Shown piece by piece: positions 7,582-16,018 of a stretch of DNA of 61,332 nucleotides. The stretch is from Hansschlegelia zhihuaiae (lineage in GTDB: Bacteria > Pseudomonadota > Alphaproteobacteria > Rhizobiales > Methylopilaceae): assembly GCF_004103825.1 (NCBI RefSeq), contig NZ_RYFI01000003.1:23297-84628 (forward strand). Reading direction: 5' to 3'. Made by a program: the position numbers and the translations under genes. How positions within the stretch are numbered: position 1 is the stretch's first letter; every line of letters begins with the position of its first letter. The notes beneath the pieces are model-generated. The model made no database searches, had not been told where the DNA came from, and was given only the letters and a program-made list of their open reading frames with translations.

Positions 7582-10284
7582 TCAGCCGAGCTGCCTTAGC
7601 GCCGCGTCGACCTTCGCGAGCCGCGACTCATAGGCCGCGCGCTTCTCCCGCTCGCCCTCGACGACCTCCTCGGGCGCGCGCGCCACGAAGCTCTCGTTCG
7701 ACAGCTTACCGTCGATGCGGCGGATCTCGCCCACAGTCTTGTCGCGCTCGCGCGACAGCCGCTCCCTCTCGGCCGCGATGTCGACCACGCCTTCGAGCGG
7801 CACGGCGACAACCTGGCCGCGCACGATAAGCTGGATCGCGCCCCTGGGCGGATGGTCGGCGAAGGAGACGTCCGGCACGCGGGCGATGCGGGCGAGCGTC
7901 GGGGCGGCGCGCGCGGCGCGTGCGCGCAGCGCAGCGTCCTCGGTCACGACCACGAGCGGCAGGCTGGCCGCGACCGGCACGCCCATCTCGGCGCGCGCCG
8001 AGCGCAGCTCGGTGACGAGGTCGACCAGCCAGCCGATCTCGCTCTCGGCGTCGGGGTCGCCGAGACCTTCGAGGGCCGGCCAGGACGACAGGATGAGAAG
8101 CTCGTCGCGCCCCCCCTCGCCCGCCCGCGCGGCCCACAGCTCCTCGGTGACGAAGGGCATGAACGGGTGCAGCAGCTTGGCCGAGACGTCGAGGACGAAA
8201 GCGAGCGTCGCGCGGGTCTCCTCGGCCTCGGCGGGATCGCCCTCCCCCTGAAGCACGGGTTTCGCCAGCTCGACATACCAGTCGCAGACGACGTTCCAGA
8301 CGAAGCGGTAGACGGCGGCGGCGGCGTCGTTGAAGCGGTACGCTTCGAGCGCCGTCGTGGTCTCGGCCGCGGCCTTGGCGGCCTCGCCCAGGATCCAGCG
8401 GTTGAGCGTCGCCTTGGCGGACTTCGGATCGAATCCGGCGACCGGCGTCGCGCCGTTCATTTCGGCGAAGCGCGAGGCGTTCCAAAGCTTGGTCGCGAAG
8501 TTGCGGTAGCCCTCGACGCGCGCGGTCGCGAGCTTGATGTCGCGGCCCTGCGCGGCCATCGCCGCGAGCGTGAAGCGCAACGCGTCGGCGCCGTACTGGT
8601 CGACGAGGTCGATCGGGTCGATGACGTTGCCCTTCGACTTCGACATCTTGGCGCCCTTCTCGTCGCGGACGAGGGCGTGGATGTAGACGTCGGCGAAGGG
8701 AACCTCCTTCGTCACATAAAGACCCATCATCATCATCCTGGCGACCCAGAAGAAAATGATGTCGAAGCCGGTGATCAGCACGGAGGTCGGATAATATCTG
8801 GCGAGCTCGGGCGTCTCGTCCGGCCAGCCCATGGTCGAGAACGGCCAGAGCGCGGACGAGAACCAGGTGTCAAGCACGTCCTCGTCGCGGGTCAGCGCCG
8901 TCGGCGCGCCGTAATGACGCTCGGCGGCGGCGCGTGCTTCCGCCTCGCTCTCCTCGACGAAGATCTCGCCGTCCGGCCCGAACCATGCCGGGATCTGGTG
9001 GCCCCACCAGAGCTGGCGCGACACGCACCAGGGCTGGATGTTCTCCATCCAGTCGAAGTAGGTCTTGGACCAGTTCTGCGGCGTGAACTTGGTGCGGCCG
9101 TCGCGCACCGCGGCCATCGCCTCGACCGCGAGCGTCTTGGCGTCGACATACCACTGGTCGGTCAGGAACGGCTCGATCACGACGCCCGAGCGGTCGCCAT
9201 GCGGCACCTGGTGGAGATGCGGCTCGGCCTCCAGCATCAGGCCGCGCTCCTCGAGCAGCGCCAGCACCTGCTTGCGGGCCTCCGCGCGGTCGATCCCGTC
9301 CATCTCAAGAACGAGGTCGAGATCGGACGACGCCGGCACGCCGTCGAGGAAGGCCTCGTTGCCGACGACGGCAAGCGTCCCTTCAGGGCTCAGCACGTTG
9401 ATCAGCGGCAGGCCGTGCCGCTTGCCAACCTCGAAATCGTTGAAGTCGTGGGCCGGCGTGATCTTGACCGCGCCCGTGCCCTTCTCGGGATCGGAATATT
9501 CGTCAGCGACGATCGGGATGCGCCGACCGACCAGCGGCAGGATGACGTGCCTGCCGACGAGATGGCGATAGCGCTCGTCTTCCGGATGAACCGCCACGCC
9601 CGCGTCGCCGAGCATCGTCTCGGGCCGCGTGGTGGCGACCACGATCGACTCGTCGGAGCCCTCGATCGGGTAGCGAAGATGCCAGAGATGTCCCTTGGTC
9701 TCGACCGACTGCACCTCGATGTCCGAGATCGCGGTCTGCAGCTTCGGGTCCCAGTTCACCAGCCGCTTGTCGCGGTAGATCAGCCCGTCGCGATGCAGCC
9801 GGACGAACAGCTTCACCACGGCGCGCGACAGCCCCTCGTCCATGGTGAAGCGCTCGCGCGACCAGTCGGCGGAGGCGCCGAGACGCTTGAGCTGCGAGAA
9901 GATGCGGCCGCCCGACTCGGCCTTCCACTCCCAGACGCGTTCGACGAATTTCTCGCGGCCCATGTCGCGGCGGCCAGGCTCCTGGCGCTCCATCAGCTGG
10001 CGCTCGACGACCATCTGCGTCGCGATGCCGGCATGGTCCATGCCGGGCTGCCACAGCACGTCGCGGCCGCGCATGCGCTCGAAGCGCGCGAGCACGTCCT
10101 GCAGCGTGTTGTTGAGCGCGTGCCCCATATGGAGCGAGCCGGTGACGTTCGGCGGCGGGATGACGATCGAGAACGGCTTCGCGCCGGGCTTTGCGCCCGC
10201 GCCCGCGCGAAACGCTCCCGCCTCGTCCCAGCGGGCCGCGATCCGGGCCTCGATGTCGGCCGGCGAATAGGTCTTGTCGAGCAT
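7582..10284 (-). CDS. valS: valyl-tRNA synthetase
   Basis: 900 aa class I aminoacyl-tRNA synthetase that charges tRNA-Val in the cytoplasm. The HIGH box is HMGH at residues 52-55 (PPPNVTGSLHMGH), and the KMSKS box is KMSKS near residue 547. Between them lie the editing domain (VVATTRPETMLGD) and WCVSRQLWWGHQIP. The C-terminus (from about residue 820) is the charged helical tRNA-contacting arm typical of ValRS. Length is normal for alphaproteobacteria. The start MLDKTYSPADIEARI agrees with the family. Confidence 0.97.
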   Translation of the reverse strand: MLDKTYSPADIEARIAARWDEAGAFRAGAGAKPGAKPFSIVIPPPNVTGSLHMGHALNNTLQDVLARFERMRGRDVLWQPGMDHAGIATQMVVERQLMERQEPGRRDMGREKFVERVWEWKAESGGRIFSQLKRLGASADWSRERFTMDEGLSRAVVKLFVRLHRDGLIYRDKRLVNWDPKLQTAISDIEVQSVETKGHLWHLRYPIEGSDESIVVATTRPETMLGDAGVAVHPEDERYRHLVGRHVILPLVGRRIPIVADEYSDPEKGTGAVKITPAHDFNDFEVGKRHGLPLINVLSPEGTLAVVGNEAFLDGVPASSDLDLVLEMDGIDRAEARKQVLALLEERGLMLEAEPHLHQVPHGDRSGVVIEPFLTDQWYVDAKTLAVEAMAAVRDGRTKFTPQNWSKTYFDWMENIQPWCVSRQLWWGHQIPAWFGPDGEIFVEESEAEARAAAERHYGAPTALTRDEDVLDTWFSSALWPFSTMGWPDETPELARYYPTSVLITGFDIIFFWVARMMMMGLYVTKEVPFADVYIHALVRDEKGAKMSKSKGNVIDPIDLVDQYGADALRFTLAAMAAQGRDIKLATARVEGYRNFATKLWNASRFAEMNGATPVAGFDPKSAKATLNRWILGEAAKAAAETTTALEAYRFNDAAAAVYRFVWNVVCDWYVELAKPVLQGEGDPAEAEETRATLAFVLDVSAKLLHPFMPFVTEELWAARAGEGGRDELLILSSWPALEGLGDPDAESEIGWLVDLVTELRSARAEMGVPVAASLPLVVVTEDAALRARAARAAPTLARIARVPDVSFADHPPRGAIQLIVRGQVVAVPLEGVVDIAAERERLSRERDKTVGEIRRIDGKLSNESFVARAPEEVVEGEREKRAAYESRLAKVDAALRQLG

Positions 10285-10383
10285 GGGCGTTCAGGCTGTC
10301 CGGGCGGCGAGACGCCAGCCTCTCAGGCGTCAGGGCCGCCCATCAAGCGAAGCGCGCCGCGGGCGTCAAGGGCGGGACATAAG

Positions 10384-10488
10384 CGTCATCCCGGCCGAGC
10401 GTAAGCGAGAGCCGGGATCGTCCGCAGATTCTAGCGCTGGTTCGGCGGCGATCCCGGCTCGGCGGCCGCCGCCCCATCAGAGATGACG
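10384..10488. repeat. interspersed palindromic repeat bounded by CGTCAT...ATGACG
   Basis: The element opens CGTCATCCCGGCCGAGCG, contains a hairpin of the type CCCGGC...GCCGGGATC, repeats the GATCCCGGCTC half, and closes with GATGACGG. It lies between valS and popZ. The same outer borders bound the repeat at 23979-24055, so both probably belong to one family of non-coding mobile-type repeats. Confidence 0.7.
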
Positions 10489-10502
10489 GTTCTATGAAGG
10501 CT

Positions 10503-11114
10503 TCAGCGGCCGCCGCGCGCGACCCGCTCAATCTCCTGACGCACCAGCCGCTCGACCAGCGGCGGCAGGTTGTCGTCGAGCCAGGCGCGCAGCATCGGGC
10601 GCAGCATCTCGCGCACGATGTCGTCGAGCGTGCGGGCGTTGCCGGCGAGAATCGTGTGCGCGAGGTTCCCGAAGGCGTTCTGCACCGCCTCGTCGGCGTT
10701 GGGCGAGAGCAGCCGGTCCGCCGCGACCGGCAGTGAGGAGGCGAAGGACGGCGCGGCCTGCTGCGGCGGCGGAGGGGGCGGCGGCGGCGCGGCCCTGAGA
10801 GGCTCGGGCTGAGGCGCCGGGGCCTCGACCACCTCGTCGGTCAGTTCGAGCACGTCGAGGTCGTCCTCGATGCCTACGGCCTCTTTCGGCTCGGGAGCCG
10901 GCTGCGGGGCGGCGTCCATCGCCGCGAACATCGCGTCGATGTCGTCCTGACCGAGGTCCTGGGCGGGCTCCGGCGCCGGTTCCGGCGCAGGCTTCGCGGC
11001 GGCGCCTTTGGCGCTCCCCTTGGCTGCGGCTGGATCGTCGTCGGAGATGATTCGGCGGATCGACGCCAAGATCTCCTCCATGGTGGGTTCTTGAGCCTTG
11101 GCCGTGGCGCTCAT
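10503..11114 (-). CDS. popZ: polar organizing protein PopZ (DUF2497)
   Basis: 203 aa. The domain order is that of PopZ: an N-terminal helix EPTMEEILASIRRIISDD that binds client proteins, a long disordered acidic/proline-rich middle (residues ~25-125, including runs of Pro and Gln), and a C-terminal helical oligomerisation region (DIVREMLRPMLRAWLDDNLP, then VERLVRQEIERVA). PopZ forms a polar matrix that anchors ParB/parS in alphaproteobacteria. The start at 11114 has GGGGAG upstream. It lies just upstream of valS in transcription order, a common neighbour arrangement in this group. Confidence 0.93.
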   Translation of the reverse strand: MSATAKAQEPTMEEILASIRRIISDDDPAAAKGSAKGAAAKPAPEPAPEPAQDLGQDDIDAMFAAMDAAPQPAPEPKEAVGIEDDLDVLELTDEVVEAPAPQPEPLRAAPPPPPPPPQQAAPSFASSLPVAADRLLSPNADEAVQNAFGNLAHTILAGNARTLDDIVREMLRPMLRAWLDDNLPPLVERLVRQEIERVARGGR

Positions 11115-11281
11115 CCGCTCCCCGCGCTTTTTCCGAGGACCGCCGCAAGCGCGAACCCGTCGGTCGGGCTCACGAATCGCTCGAGGACGCCGGCCCCTCG
11201 TGGCGGGGAGTATTGCACCGGAACGCCATGGGACAAGCGCGGCGCCGCGATCTCCCACAGACGCTTGAGGTCAGAAACCGC

Positions 11282-12766
11282 TCAGCGGCCGTCCGGCGTG
11301 CGCAGGCCGATCCATTTGTCGCGGACCTGCTCGTAATGCACGTTGGCGTCGTAGCGCGCGACGCCGAGGCCGAGCTTCTCGGCCGTGAGCCAGCCGACGG
11401 CGGAGAGCAGCGCGAAGGACGCCACCACCCGGTCGCGCTGAGCAACGATCAGCGTCTGGCGCGAATCGAGCACCGCCTGCTGGGCGTTCAGCACGTCGAG
11501 CGTGGTGCGCTGGCCAACCTTGGCCTCTTCGCGAACGCCGTTGAGCGCCACCTGGTTGGCCTCGATCTGGGCCTGAGCGGAGGCGATCTGCGCCGTCGCC
11601 GCCTGCACGTTGCCCCAGGCCGAAACGACCGCCTGACGCACCTGGTCGCGCGAGATGTCGGCCTCGAGCCTGCGCTGGCCCGCGGTCTCCTTGGCCTGCC
11701 GGACGCGCGAATATTCCGAGCCGCCCTGATAGATCGGGATCGTGAGCCGGCCGACGATCGAGCTGGAGGTGGTGCGCCCTTCCTGCTGGACGCTGTCGTC
11801 CCAGCGCCGCTGGAACGCCGCTTCGAGCCCGACCTGCGGATAGAGATCCGCCTCGAACACGCGGATCTGCAGGGTCGCTGCGTCGACGCCGTGGAACGCC
11901 GCGAGGATCGCCGGGTGCTGGGCCTGGCTGAGATTGATGGCGGCGCCGAGATTCTTCGGCAGCAGCCGGTCGATCGAGCGGGCGGCGCGCGGCCGGCCGA
12001 TGTCCATGCCCACCACCTGGCGATAGGTGGCGCGGCTGGTGTTGAGCGTCGCTTCCGCCTCGCTGACCTCGGTGTTCGCGCCTTCGACCGCGGCCTCGGC
12101 CTGGGCGGTGTCGGTGCGCGTCACCTCGCCGACCTGGAAGCGCTCGCGCGCGGCGCGGAGCTCCTCCTTCAGCACCTCGACGTTGTTCTTGCGCACGTCG
12201 AGGATCGCGTAGTCGCGCAGCACGTCCATATAGGCCTGGGCGGCGTCGAACAGCACGTTCTGCTCGGTGTTGCGGAGCTGCTCGCGGGCGCCGAGGATGT
12301 TGGACTCCGCCGAGCGGACCGAGTTGTAGGTGCGAAACCCGTCGAACAGGGTCTGCTGCGCGCTGACGCCGACGCCGCGGGGGTGGACCGTGCCCGAGCC
12401 CGTGCTGCCGCCGACGCCCTGGAGGAGCTGGGCGATCTGCCCCTGCTGGACGGGATTGAATCCGCTGAGGTCGGCTTGGGCCCCTCCGCTCTGCTTCAAC
12501 TTGGTCGACTGCTTCAGCGCTCCGATGTCGGCAGTCGCCGAGATGACCGGCCGGTAGCCCGACAGCGCCTGCGGAACCTGTTCGTCGATCGCCCTGACGG
12601 AGGCGCGCTGGGAGTTCAGCGTAGGGTTGGCCGAATATGCCCGCGCAAGCGACTGTTCGAGCGACTGGGCGCGTGCGGACGCCAGCGGCGTCAAGGCCGA
12701 CGTGAACCCTATCGCAGCGGCGACAAGCGCCCGTCCCCCGCGACGAAAATATACGCTCGTCGGCAT
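11282..12766 (-). CDS. TolC-family outer-membrane efflux/secretion channel
   Basis: 494 aa. A signal peptide runs to about residue 34 (LASARA-QSL). The mature protein opens with SLEQSLARAYSANPTLNSQRA, the usual first helix of TolC proteins, and holds two repeated long helical coiled-coil halves (for example FDAAQAYMDVLRDYAIL and AVVSAWGNVQAATAQIASAQ). It is a trimeric outer-membrane duct used by type I secretion or RND/ABC efflux systems. No partner inner-membrane pump is adjacent, so substrate is unknown. The upstream ATG options in the open frame are rejected because they precede the signal sequence. Confidence 0.92.
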   Translation of the reverse strand: MPTSVYFRRGGRALVAAAIGFTSALTPLASARAQSLEQSLARAYSANPTLNSQRASVRAIDEQVPQALSGYRPVISATADIGALKQSTKLKQSGGAQADLSGFNPVQQGQIAQLLQGVGGSTGSGTVHPRGVGVSAQQTLFDGFRTYNSVRSAESNILGAREQLRNTEQNVLFDAAQAYMDVLRDYAILDVRKNNVEVLKEELRAARERFQVGEVTRTDTAQAEAAVEGANTEVSEAEATLNTSRATYRQVVGMDIGRPRAARSIDRLLPKNLGAAINLSQAQHPAILAAFHGVDAATLQIRVFEADLYPQVGLEAAFQRRWDDSVQQEGRTTSSSIVGRLTIPIYQGGSEYSRVRQAKETAGQRRLEADISRDQVRQAVVSAWGNVQAATAQIASAQAQIEANQVALNGVREEAKVGQRTTLDVLNAQQAVLDSRQTLIVAQRDRVVASFALLSAVGWLTAEKLGLGVARYDANVHYEQVRDKWIGLRTPDGR

Positions 12767-12945
12767 GAAATCTTCACCGGATTCCCGTCGCCGCTCGGGA
12801 GACCCCGGTACGGCGCGGCGTGACGCGACCCCGCGACACGCTAGCCCCGCCGGCGTTCCGGGGGAACGGGCCGAGGCCCCGTTCGTCAAAAGTCATAGCC
12901 AGTGGGGCAAAGCGGCCACAGGCGCGAAAACGTGATCCGCGCCGA

Positions 12946-13596
12946 TCAGAACGCGAAGGCCTCGGCGCGCTCGAAGCCCGGAAGCGCCGGGCCGTAGGCG
13001 TCGAAATAGCTCGCGGCGGAGAGGCCTGCCCCGGCCTTGCGGAACACCGTCGCCTTGGTGGCGCGCCCGACGCCCGCCGGCGCGACGATGCGGCCTTCTG
13101 GGGCGAGCTGGCCTGCGAGCTTGCCGAGCCCGTCCGCCACGGCGCCGTCGCAGAAGATCAGGTCGAAGGGCGCCTGCGCCGGCGCTCCCTCGGCGAGCGG
13201 CCCCTCGACGATCTCGATCCCCGGCCGGCCGGCGAGGCGCTCCCGCGCCGCCGCTGCGAGGCCGGAATCCTGCTCGAGCCCGACCACATGGCCGGCGAGC
13301 TCGCGGAACAGCGCGACCACGTAGCCATAGCCGCAGCCGACCACGAGGACGCGCTCATGCTCGCGCGCGCCGGCGAGCTGGACGAGCCGCGCGAGCGTCA
13401 TCGGCTCGAGCGTCGCGCGCCCGGCCGGCCCGAGCGGCACGCGCGCGTCGAGATAGGCGAGGCCGCGGCGCGCCTCCGGCACGAACTCCTCGCGCGGCAC
13501 GGCGAGGAAGGCCGACAGCACGCGATGGTCGGTCACGTCGGCGGTGCGGATCTGGCCGTCCACCATGCCGAGCCTCAGCCGCGCGAAATCCGTCAT
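12946..13596 (-). CDS. protein-L-isoaspartate O-methyltransferase family protein
   Basis: 216 aa from the ATG at 13596, chosen because AGGGTGG precedes it; a GTG at 13605 is also open. The PCMT pattern is visible: MVDGQIRTADVTDHRVLSAF at the N-terminus, VPREEFVP, MTLARLVQLA, and a Rossmann SAM site VLVVGCGYGYVVA in place of the classical EIGTGSGY. In Hyphomicrobiales this shorter PCMT paralogue is found beside tolC, as here. Whether it repairs isoaspartate is not shown by the sequence; the altered SAM loop leaves room for another substrate. Confidence 0.85.
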   Translation of the reverse strand: MTDFARLRLGMVDGQIRTADVTDHRVLSAFLAVPREEFVPEARRGLAYLDARVPLGPAGRATLEPMTLARLVQLAGAREHERVLVVGCGYGYVVALFRELAGHVVGLEQDSGLAAAARERLAGRPGIEIVEGPLAEGAPAQAPFDLIFCDGAVADGLGKLAGQLAPEGRIVAPAGVGRATKATVFRKAGAGLSAASYFDAYGPALPGFERAEAFAF

Positions 13597-13694
13597 CTCG
13601 TCCACCCTGGCGCAGGCGGAAAGCCGCCCTCGGGGCGAGTTGTGCGCGACGGGCGGCGCGCTGGCAAGCCGGCCGCGGCGTCGTCATCGGGATG

Positions 13695-13723
13695 TTGCGG
13701 GCCGTCGGAGCGCGGGCTATGGA
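13695..13723 (+). promoter_or_regulatory. possible sigma-70-type promoter for tRNA-Cys
   Basis: TTGCGG (13695-13700) and TATGGA (13718-13723) are separated by 17 bases and lie about 60 bases upstream of the tRNA. The match is partial and the call is tentative. Confidence 0.3.
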
Positions 13724-13783
13724 GAGCCGCCAATTCCGCATCTTCGACAACGTGACGGCTTCGGCCTGAAGCGCGTCGCACGG

Positions 13784-13857
13784 GGCCACGTGGCGGAGTG
13801 GTTACGCAGAGGACTGCAAATCCTTGTATCCCGGTTCGATTCCGGGCGTGGCCTCCA
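13784..13857 (+). tRNA. tRNA-Cys (anticodon GCA)
   Basis: The 7-bp acceptor stem GGCCACG pairs with CGTGGCC, followed by discriminator T and an encoded CCA. The anticodon loop in AGGACTGCAAATCCT gives GCA, decoding UGC/UGU. The T arm CCCGGTTCGATTCCGGG is canonical. Confidence 0.97.
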
Positions 13858-14062
13858 GCTTTTCTTCTCAGCTGCTTAGCGCCAGTTCTTCCAACGAAAA
13901 TTGCGCTGATAGAAGCTCACAGAGCCCGCTCTAGATGCCTTGCTGAGAGAATGAATAAGTGAAGCCGGGAAAATCGCCGCGGACCCGTCGCGCCTCGCGA
14001 AAGCGCCGGCTTGTGCGCCTGCATCGTGGATAGCGGCCAAGGGCAAGGCCGAGGAAAATGGT

Positions 14063-14383
14063 TTGAGCGCGGGCCGTCCATACTGCCTTGTTCCGGATGG
14101 CGTCCGCCTGGCGGTGAAACTCACCCCTCGCTCAAGCAGGACCGTCCGCGGCGGCATTGCGAACCTCGCCGAGGGACGGGCTGCGCTGCAGATCAAGGTG
14201 ACCGCCCCTCCGGTGGACGGCGAGGCCAACAAGGCGGTGATAGCGTTTCTGGCGCGAGAACTGCGGCTTCGGCCGTCAGACATCTCGATTGAGTCCGGAC
14301 AGTCGGCCCGCTGGAAGATGATCCATCTAAGCGGAGATGGACCGGAGCTGATCGCTCGCGTGGAGGCGTGGATAGCGGATTAG
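14063..14383 (+). CDS. DUF167 (YggU) family protein
   Basis: 106 aa. The DUF167 signature is clear: LAVKLTPRSSRT at the N-terminus, LQIKVTAPPVDGEANKAVIAFLA in the middle, and ISIESGQSARWKMIHL. The start is TTG at 14063, with GAGG eight bases upstream; no ATG or GTG gives a full-length domain. This family is widespread and of unknown function. It stands between tRNA-Cys and a convergent MFS gene. The 205 bases before it (13858-14062) hold no gene I can support. Confidence 0.85.
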   Translation: MSAGRPYCLVPDGVRLAVKLTPRSSRTVRGGIANLAEGRAALQIKVTAPPVDGEANKAVIAFLARELRLRPSDISIESGQSARWKMIHLSGDGPELIARVEAWIAD

Positions 14384-14430
14384 GCCGCGCCTTGGGCGCC
14401 CACGGCGGCGGCCACGACCAGCGAACCCCC

Positions 14431-15618
14431 TCACTCGGCCGGCGCCGTCCGCACGCGGCCGAGGCTCCAGACGACGAGCGCCGCGCCGAAGATCGCCGCC
14501 CCGAATGCGCTTGCGGCCGCGAAGACCGTCGCGAATCCGCCGATGCCATGCAGCGCCGCGATGAGCGGCGCGGCGAAGCCGGCGGCCGTGAAGCCGAGGA
14601 AATATCGGACCCCGAACACCTTGGCCTGCAGATGCGGCGGGGCGTAGCGCGCGACCATGGCGTCGTTCACCACGACCTGGCCGTAGATCGCCGCCATGGC
14701 GAGCGCGAGGCCGAGCAGCATCGGCGCGCCGGTCGCGGCCGCCGCGAGGCCGAGGCCCAGCGGCTGCAGGACCGACAGGCCCACGAAGATCTGCGGCAGG
14801 CTGAAGCGGTCGACCAGTCGTCCGACGAGAAGCTGGGTCAGCGCGCCGAACACGAAGATCGCGGTGGCGAGCGAGCCCACCAGCGCGAGCGGGACGGCGA
14901 GCCCGAGCCGCTCGTCGATCGCCTTGGGCGCGCCGATCGTCGTGATGTTGAAGGTGAGGCCGCCGGCCGCGATCGCGACCGCGAACACCGCGAGCATGAC
15001 CCCCGGCCGCGCCAGCGTCGCGGCGGCCGCCGACGCCTTCTTGGCCGAAGCCGTGGCGTCGCGCTCCGACGGCACGAGCAGCAGGAACGCGACGCCGACG
15101 GCGAGGCAGACGAGGCCCGGCGCGACGAAGGCGACGCGCCAGCCGGCCTGGGCCGCGATCAGCGCCGTGACGCCCGAGGCCGCAGCCGCGCCCATGTTGC
15201 CCCACACGCCGTTCCAGCCGAGCGCGCGGCCGAGACGCGTGGCGTTCGCGACCAGCATCGCCGAGCCGATCGGATGGTAGATCGCGGAGAACACGCCAAG
15301 CACGAGCAGCCACAGCGCGAAGGCGAGCGGCGTCGCGGCGGTCGAGACGCCGAGGCAGGCCGCGCCGCAGCCGAGAAAGAAGATTGCGAGCAGATTGCGC
15401 CGTCCGACCCGGTCGGCGATCCAGCCGAAAGGCAGCGAGAACAGCCCGAAAGCGACGAACGCGCTGGTCGAGAGCCCGATCAGCGCGCCATAGTCCAGCG
15501 CCTGCTCGCGCGCGATGGCGATCACCGCCGTCGGATAGATCAGCAGCACGAAATGGTCGAGCGCGTGGGCGGCGTTGACGAACAGGATCGCGCGTCGTGA
15601 GGCGGGTTGGTCGGTCAT
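14431..15618 (-). CDS. major facilitator superfamily transporter
   Basis: 395 aa with about 12 hydrophobic segments and a 12-TM MFS pattern. The loop 2-3 motif reads GWIDRVGRRN-like (FGWIADRVGRRNLLA), and a related half-motif, VGRLVDRFSLPQ, occurs in the second half. The N-terminus MTDQPASRRAILFVNAAHAL leads straight into TM1. It resembles the large group of alphaproteobacterial inner-membrane MFS proteins with no known substrate. No regulator or enzyme gene is next to it that would suggest cargo. Confidence 0.85.
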   Translation of the reverse strand: MTDQPASRRAILFVNAAHALDHFVLLIYPTAVIAIAREQALDYGALIGLSTSAFVAFGLFSLPFGWIADRVGRRNLLAIFFLGCGAACLGVSTAATPLAFALWLLVLGVFSAIYHPIGSAMLVANATRLGRALGWNGVWGNMGAAAASGVTALIAAQAGWRVAFVAPGLVCLAVGVAFLLLVPSERDATASAKKASAAAATLARPGVMLAVFAVAIAAGGLTFNITTIGAPKAIDERLGLAVPLALVGSLATAIFVFGALTQLLVGRLVDRFSLPQIFVGLSVLQPLGLGLAAAATGAPMLLGLALAMAAIYGQVVVNDAMVARYAPPHLQAKVFGVRYFLGFTAAGFAAPLIAALHGIGGFATVFAAASAFGAAIFGAALVVWSLGRVRTAPAE

Positions 15619-15704
15619 GGCGCTTCCGGGACAACGGCGCAGGAAGCGTTAGCGCATCGCGGCGCTGTTGTCCGCGGGAACGCGCAGATACCCCGCGACG
15701 CGGC

Positions 15705-15734
15705 TTGGCATGCGGAAGCGGCATCTGCTATACG
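15705..15734 (+). promoter_or_regulatory. sigma-70-type promoter for tRNA-Asn
   Basis: TTGGCA (15705-15710) and TATACG (15729-15734) are 18 bases apart and about 40 bases upstream of the tRNA. This is the best-matching promoter pair I found in the window. Confidence 0.6.
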
Positions 15735-15773
15735 CCCGCGGATCGGGCGTCGCGCGCCGTCGCGCCTCCCCGT

Positions 15774-15848
15774 TCCTCGGTAGCTCAGCGGTAGAGCCCT
15801 CGACTGTTAATCGAGTTGTCGCAGGTTCGAATCCTGCCCGAGGAGCCA
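15774..15848 (+). tRNA. tRNA-Asn (anticodon GTT)
   Basis: Acceptor stem TCCTCGG pairs with CCGAGGA, followed by discriminator G and encoded CCA. The anticodon arm CTCGACTGTTAATCGAG has loop CTGTTAA, giving anticodon GTT. The T arm GCAGGTTCGAATCCTGC is canonical. Confidence 0.97.
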
Positions 15849-15854
15849 GTTTCG

Positions 15855-15886
15855 AAGGGCCGGTCCGGCGACGGACCGGCCCTTTT
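15855..15886 (+). terminator. rho-independent terminator after tRNA-Asn
   Basis: A perfect 11-bp stem, GGGCCGGTCCG / CGGACCGGCCC with loop GCGA, is followed by TTTT. It starts nine bases after the tRNA CCA end. Confidence 0.9.
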
Positions 15887-16018
15887 CGCGCGCGCCTCTA
15901 ATGGTCGCTGAAACCGTCCGCGCGTCGCGCCCGTTCTTGCGGGTGAGCCCCCAATTCTCCGGGCGGCCCATCCACCCGCGTCGCGGCGCCTGTCTCGAAG
16001 TTCGCATCCCGAAGCCCG

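Noticed and set aside
13876-14283. 135-aa minus-strand frame overlapping the DUF167 gene
   Set aside because: It is Ser/Arg/Ala-rich with no family features, while the plus-strand frame has the DUF167 motifs.
13784-15848. tRNA-Cys and tRNA-Asn as integration sites of a mobile element
   Set aside because: No integrase gene or duplicated tRNA 3' end was found nearby.
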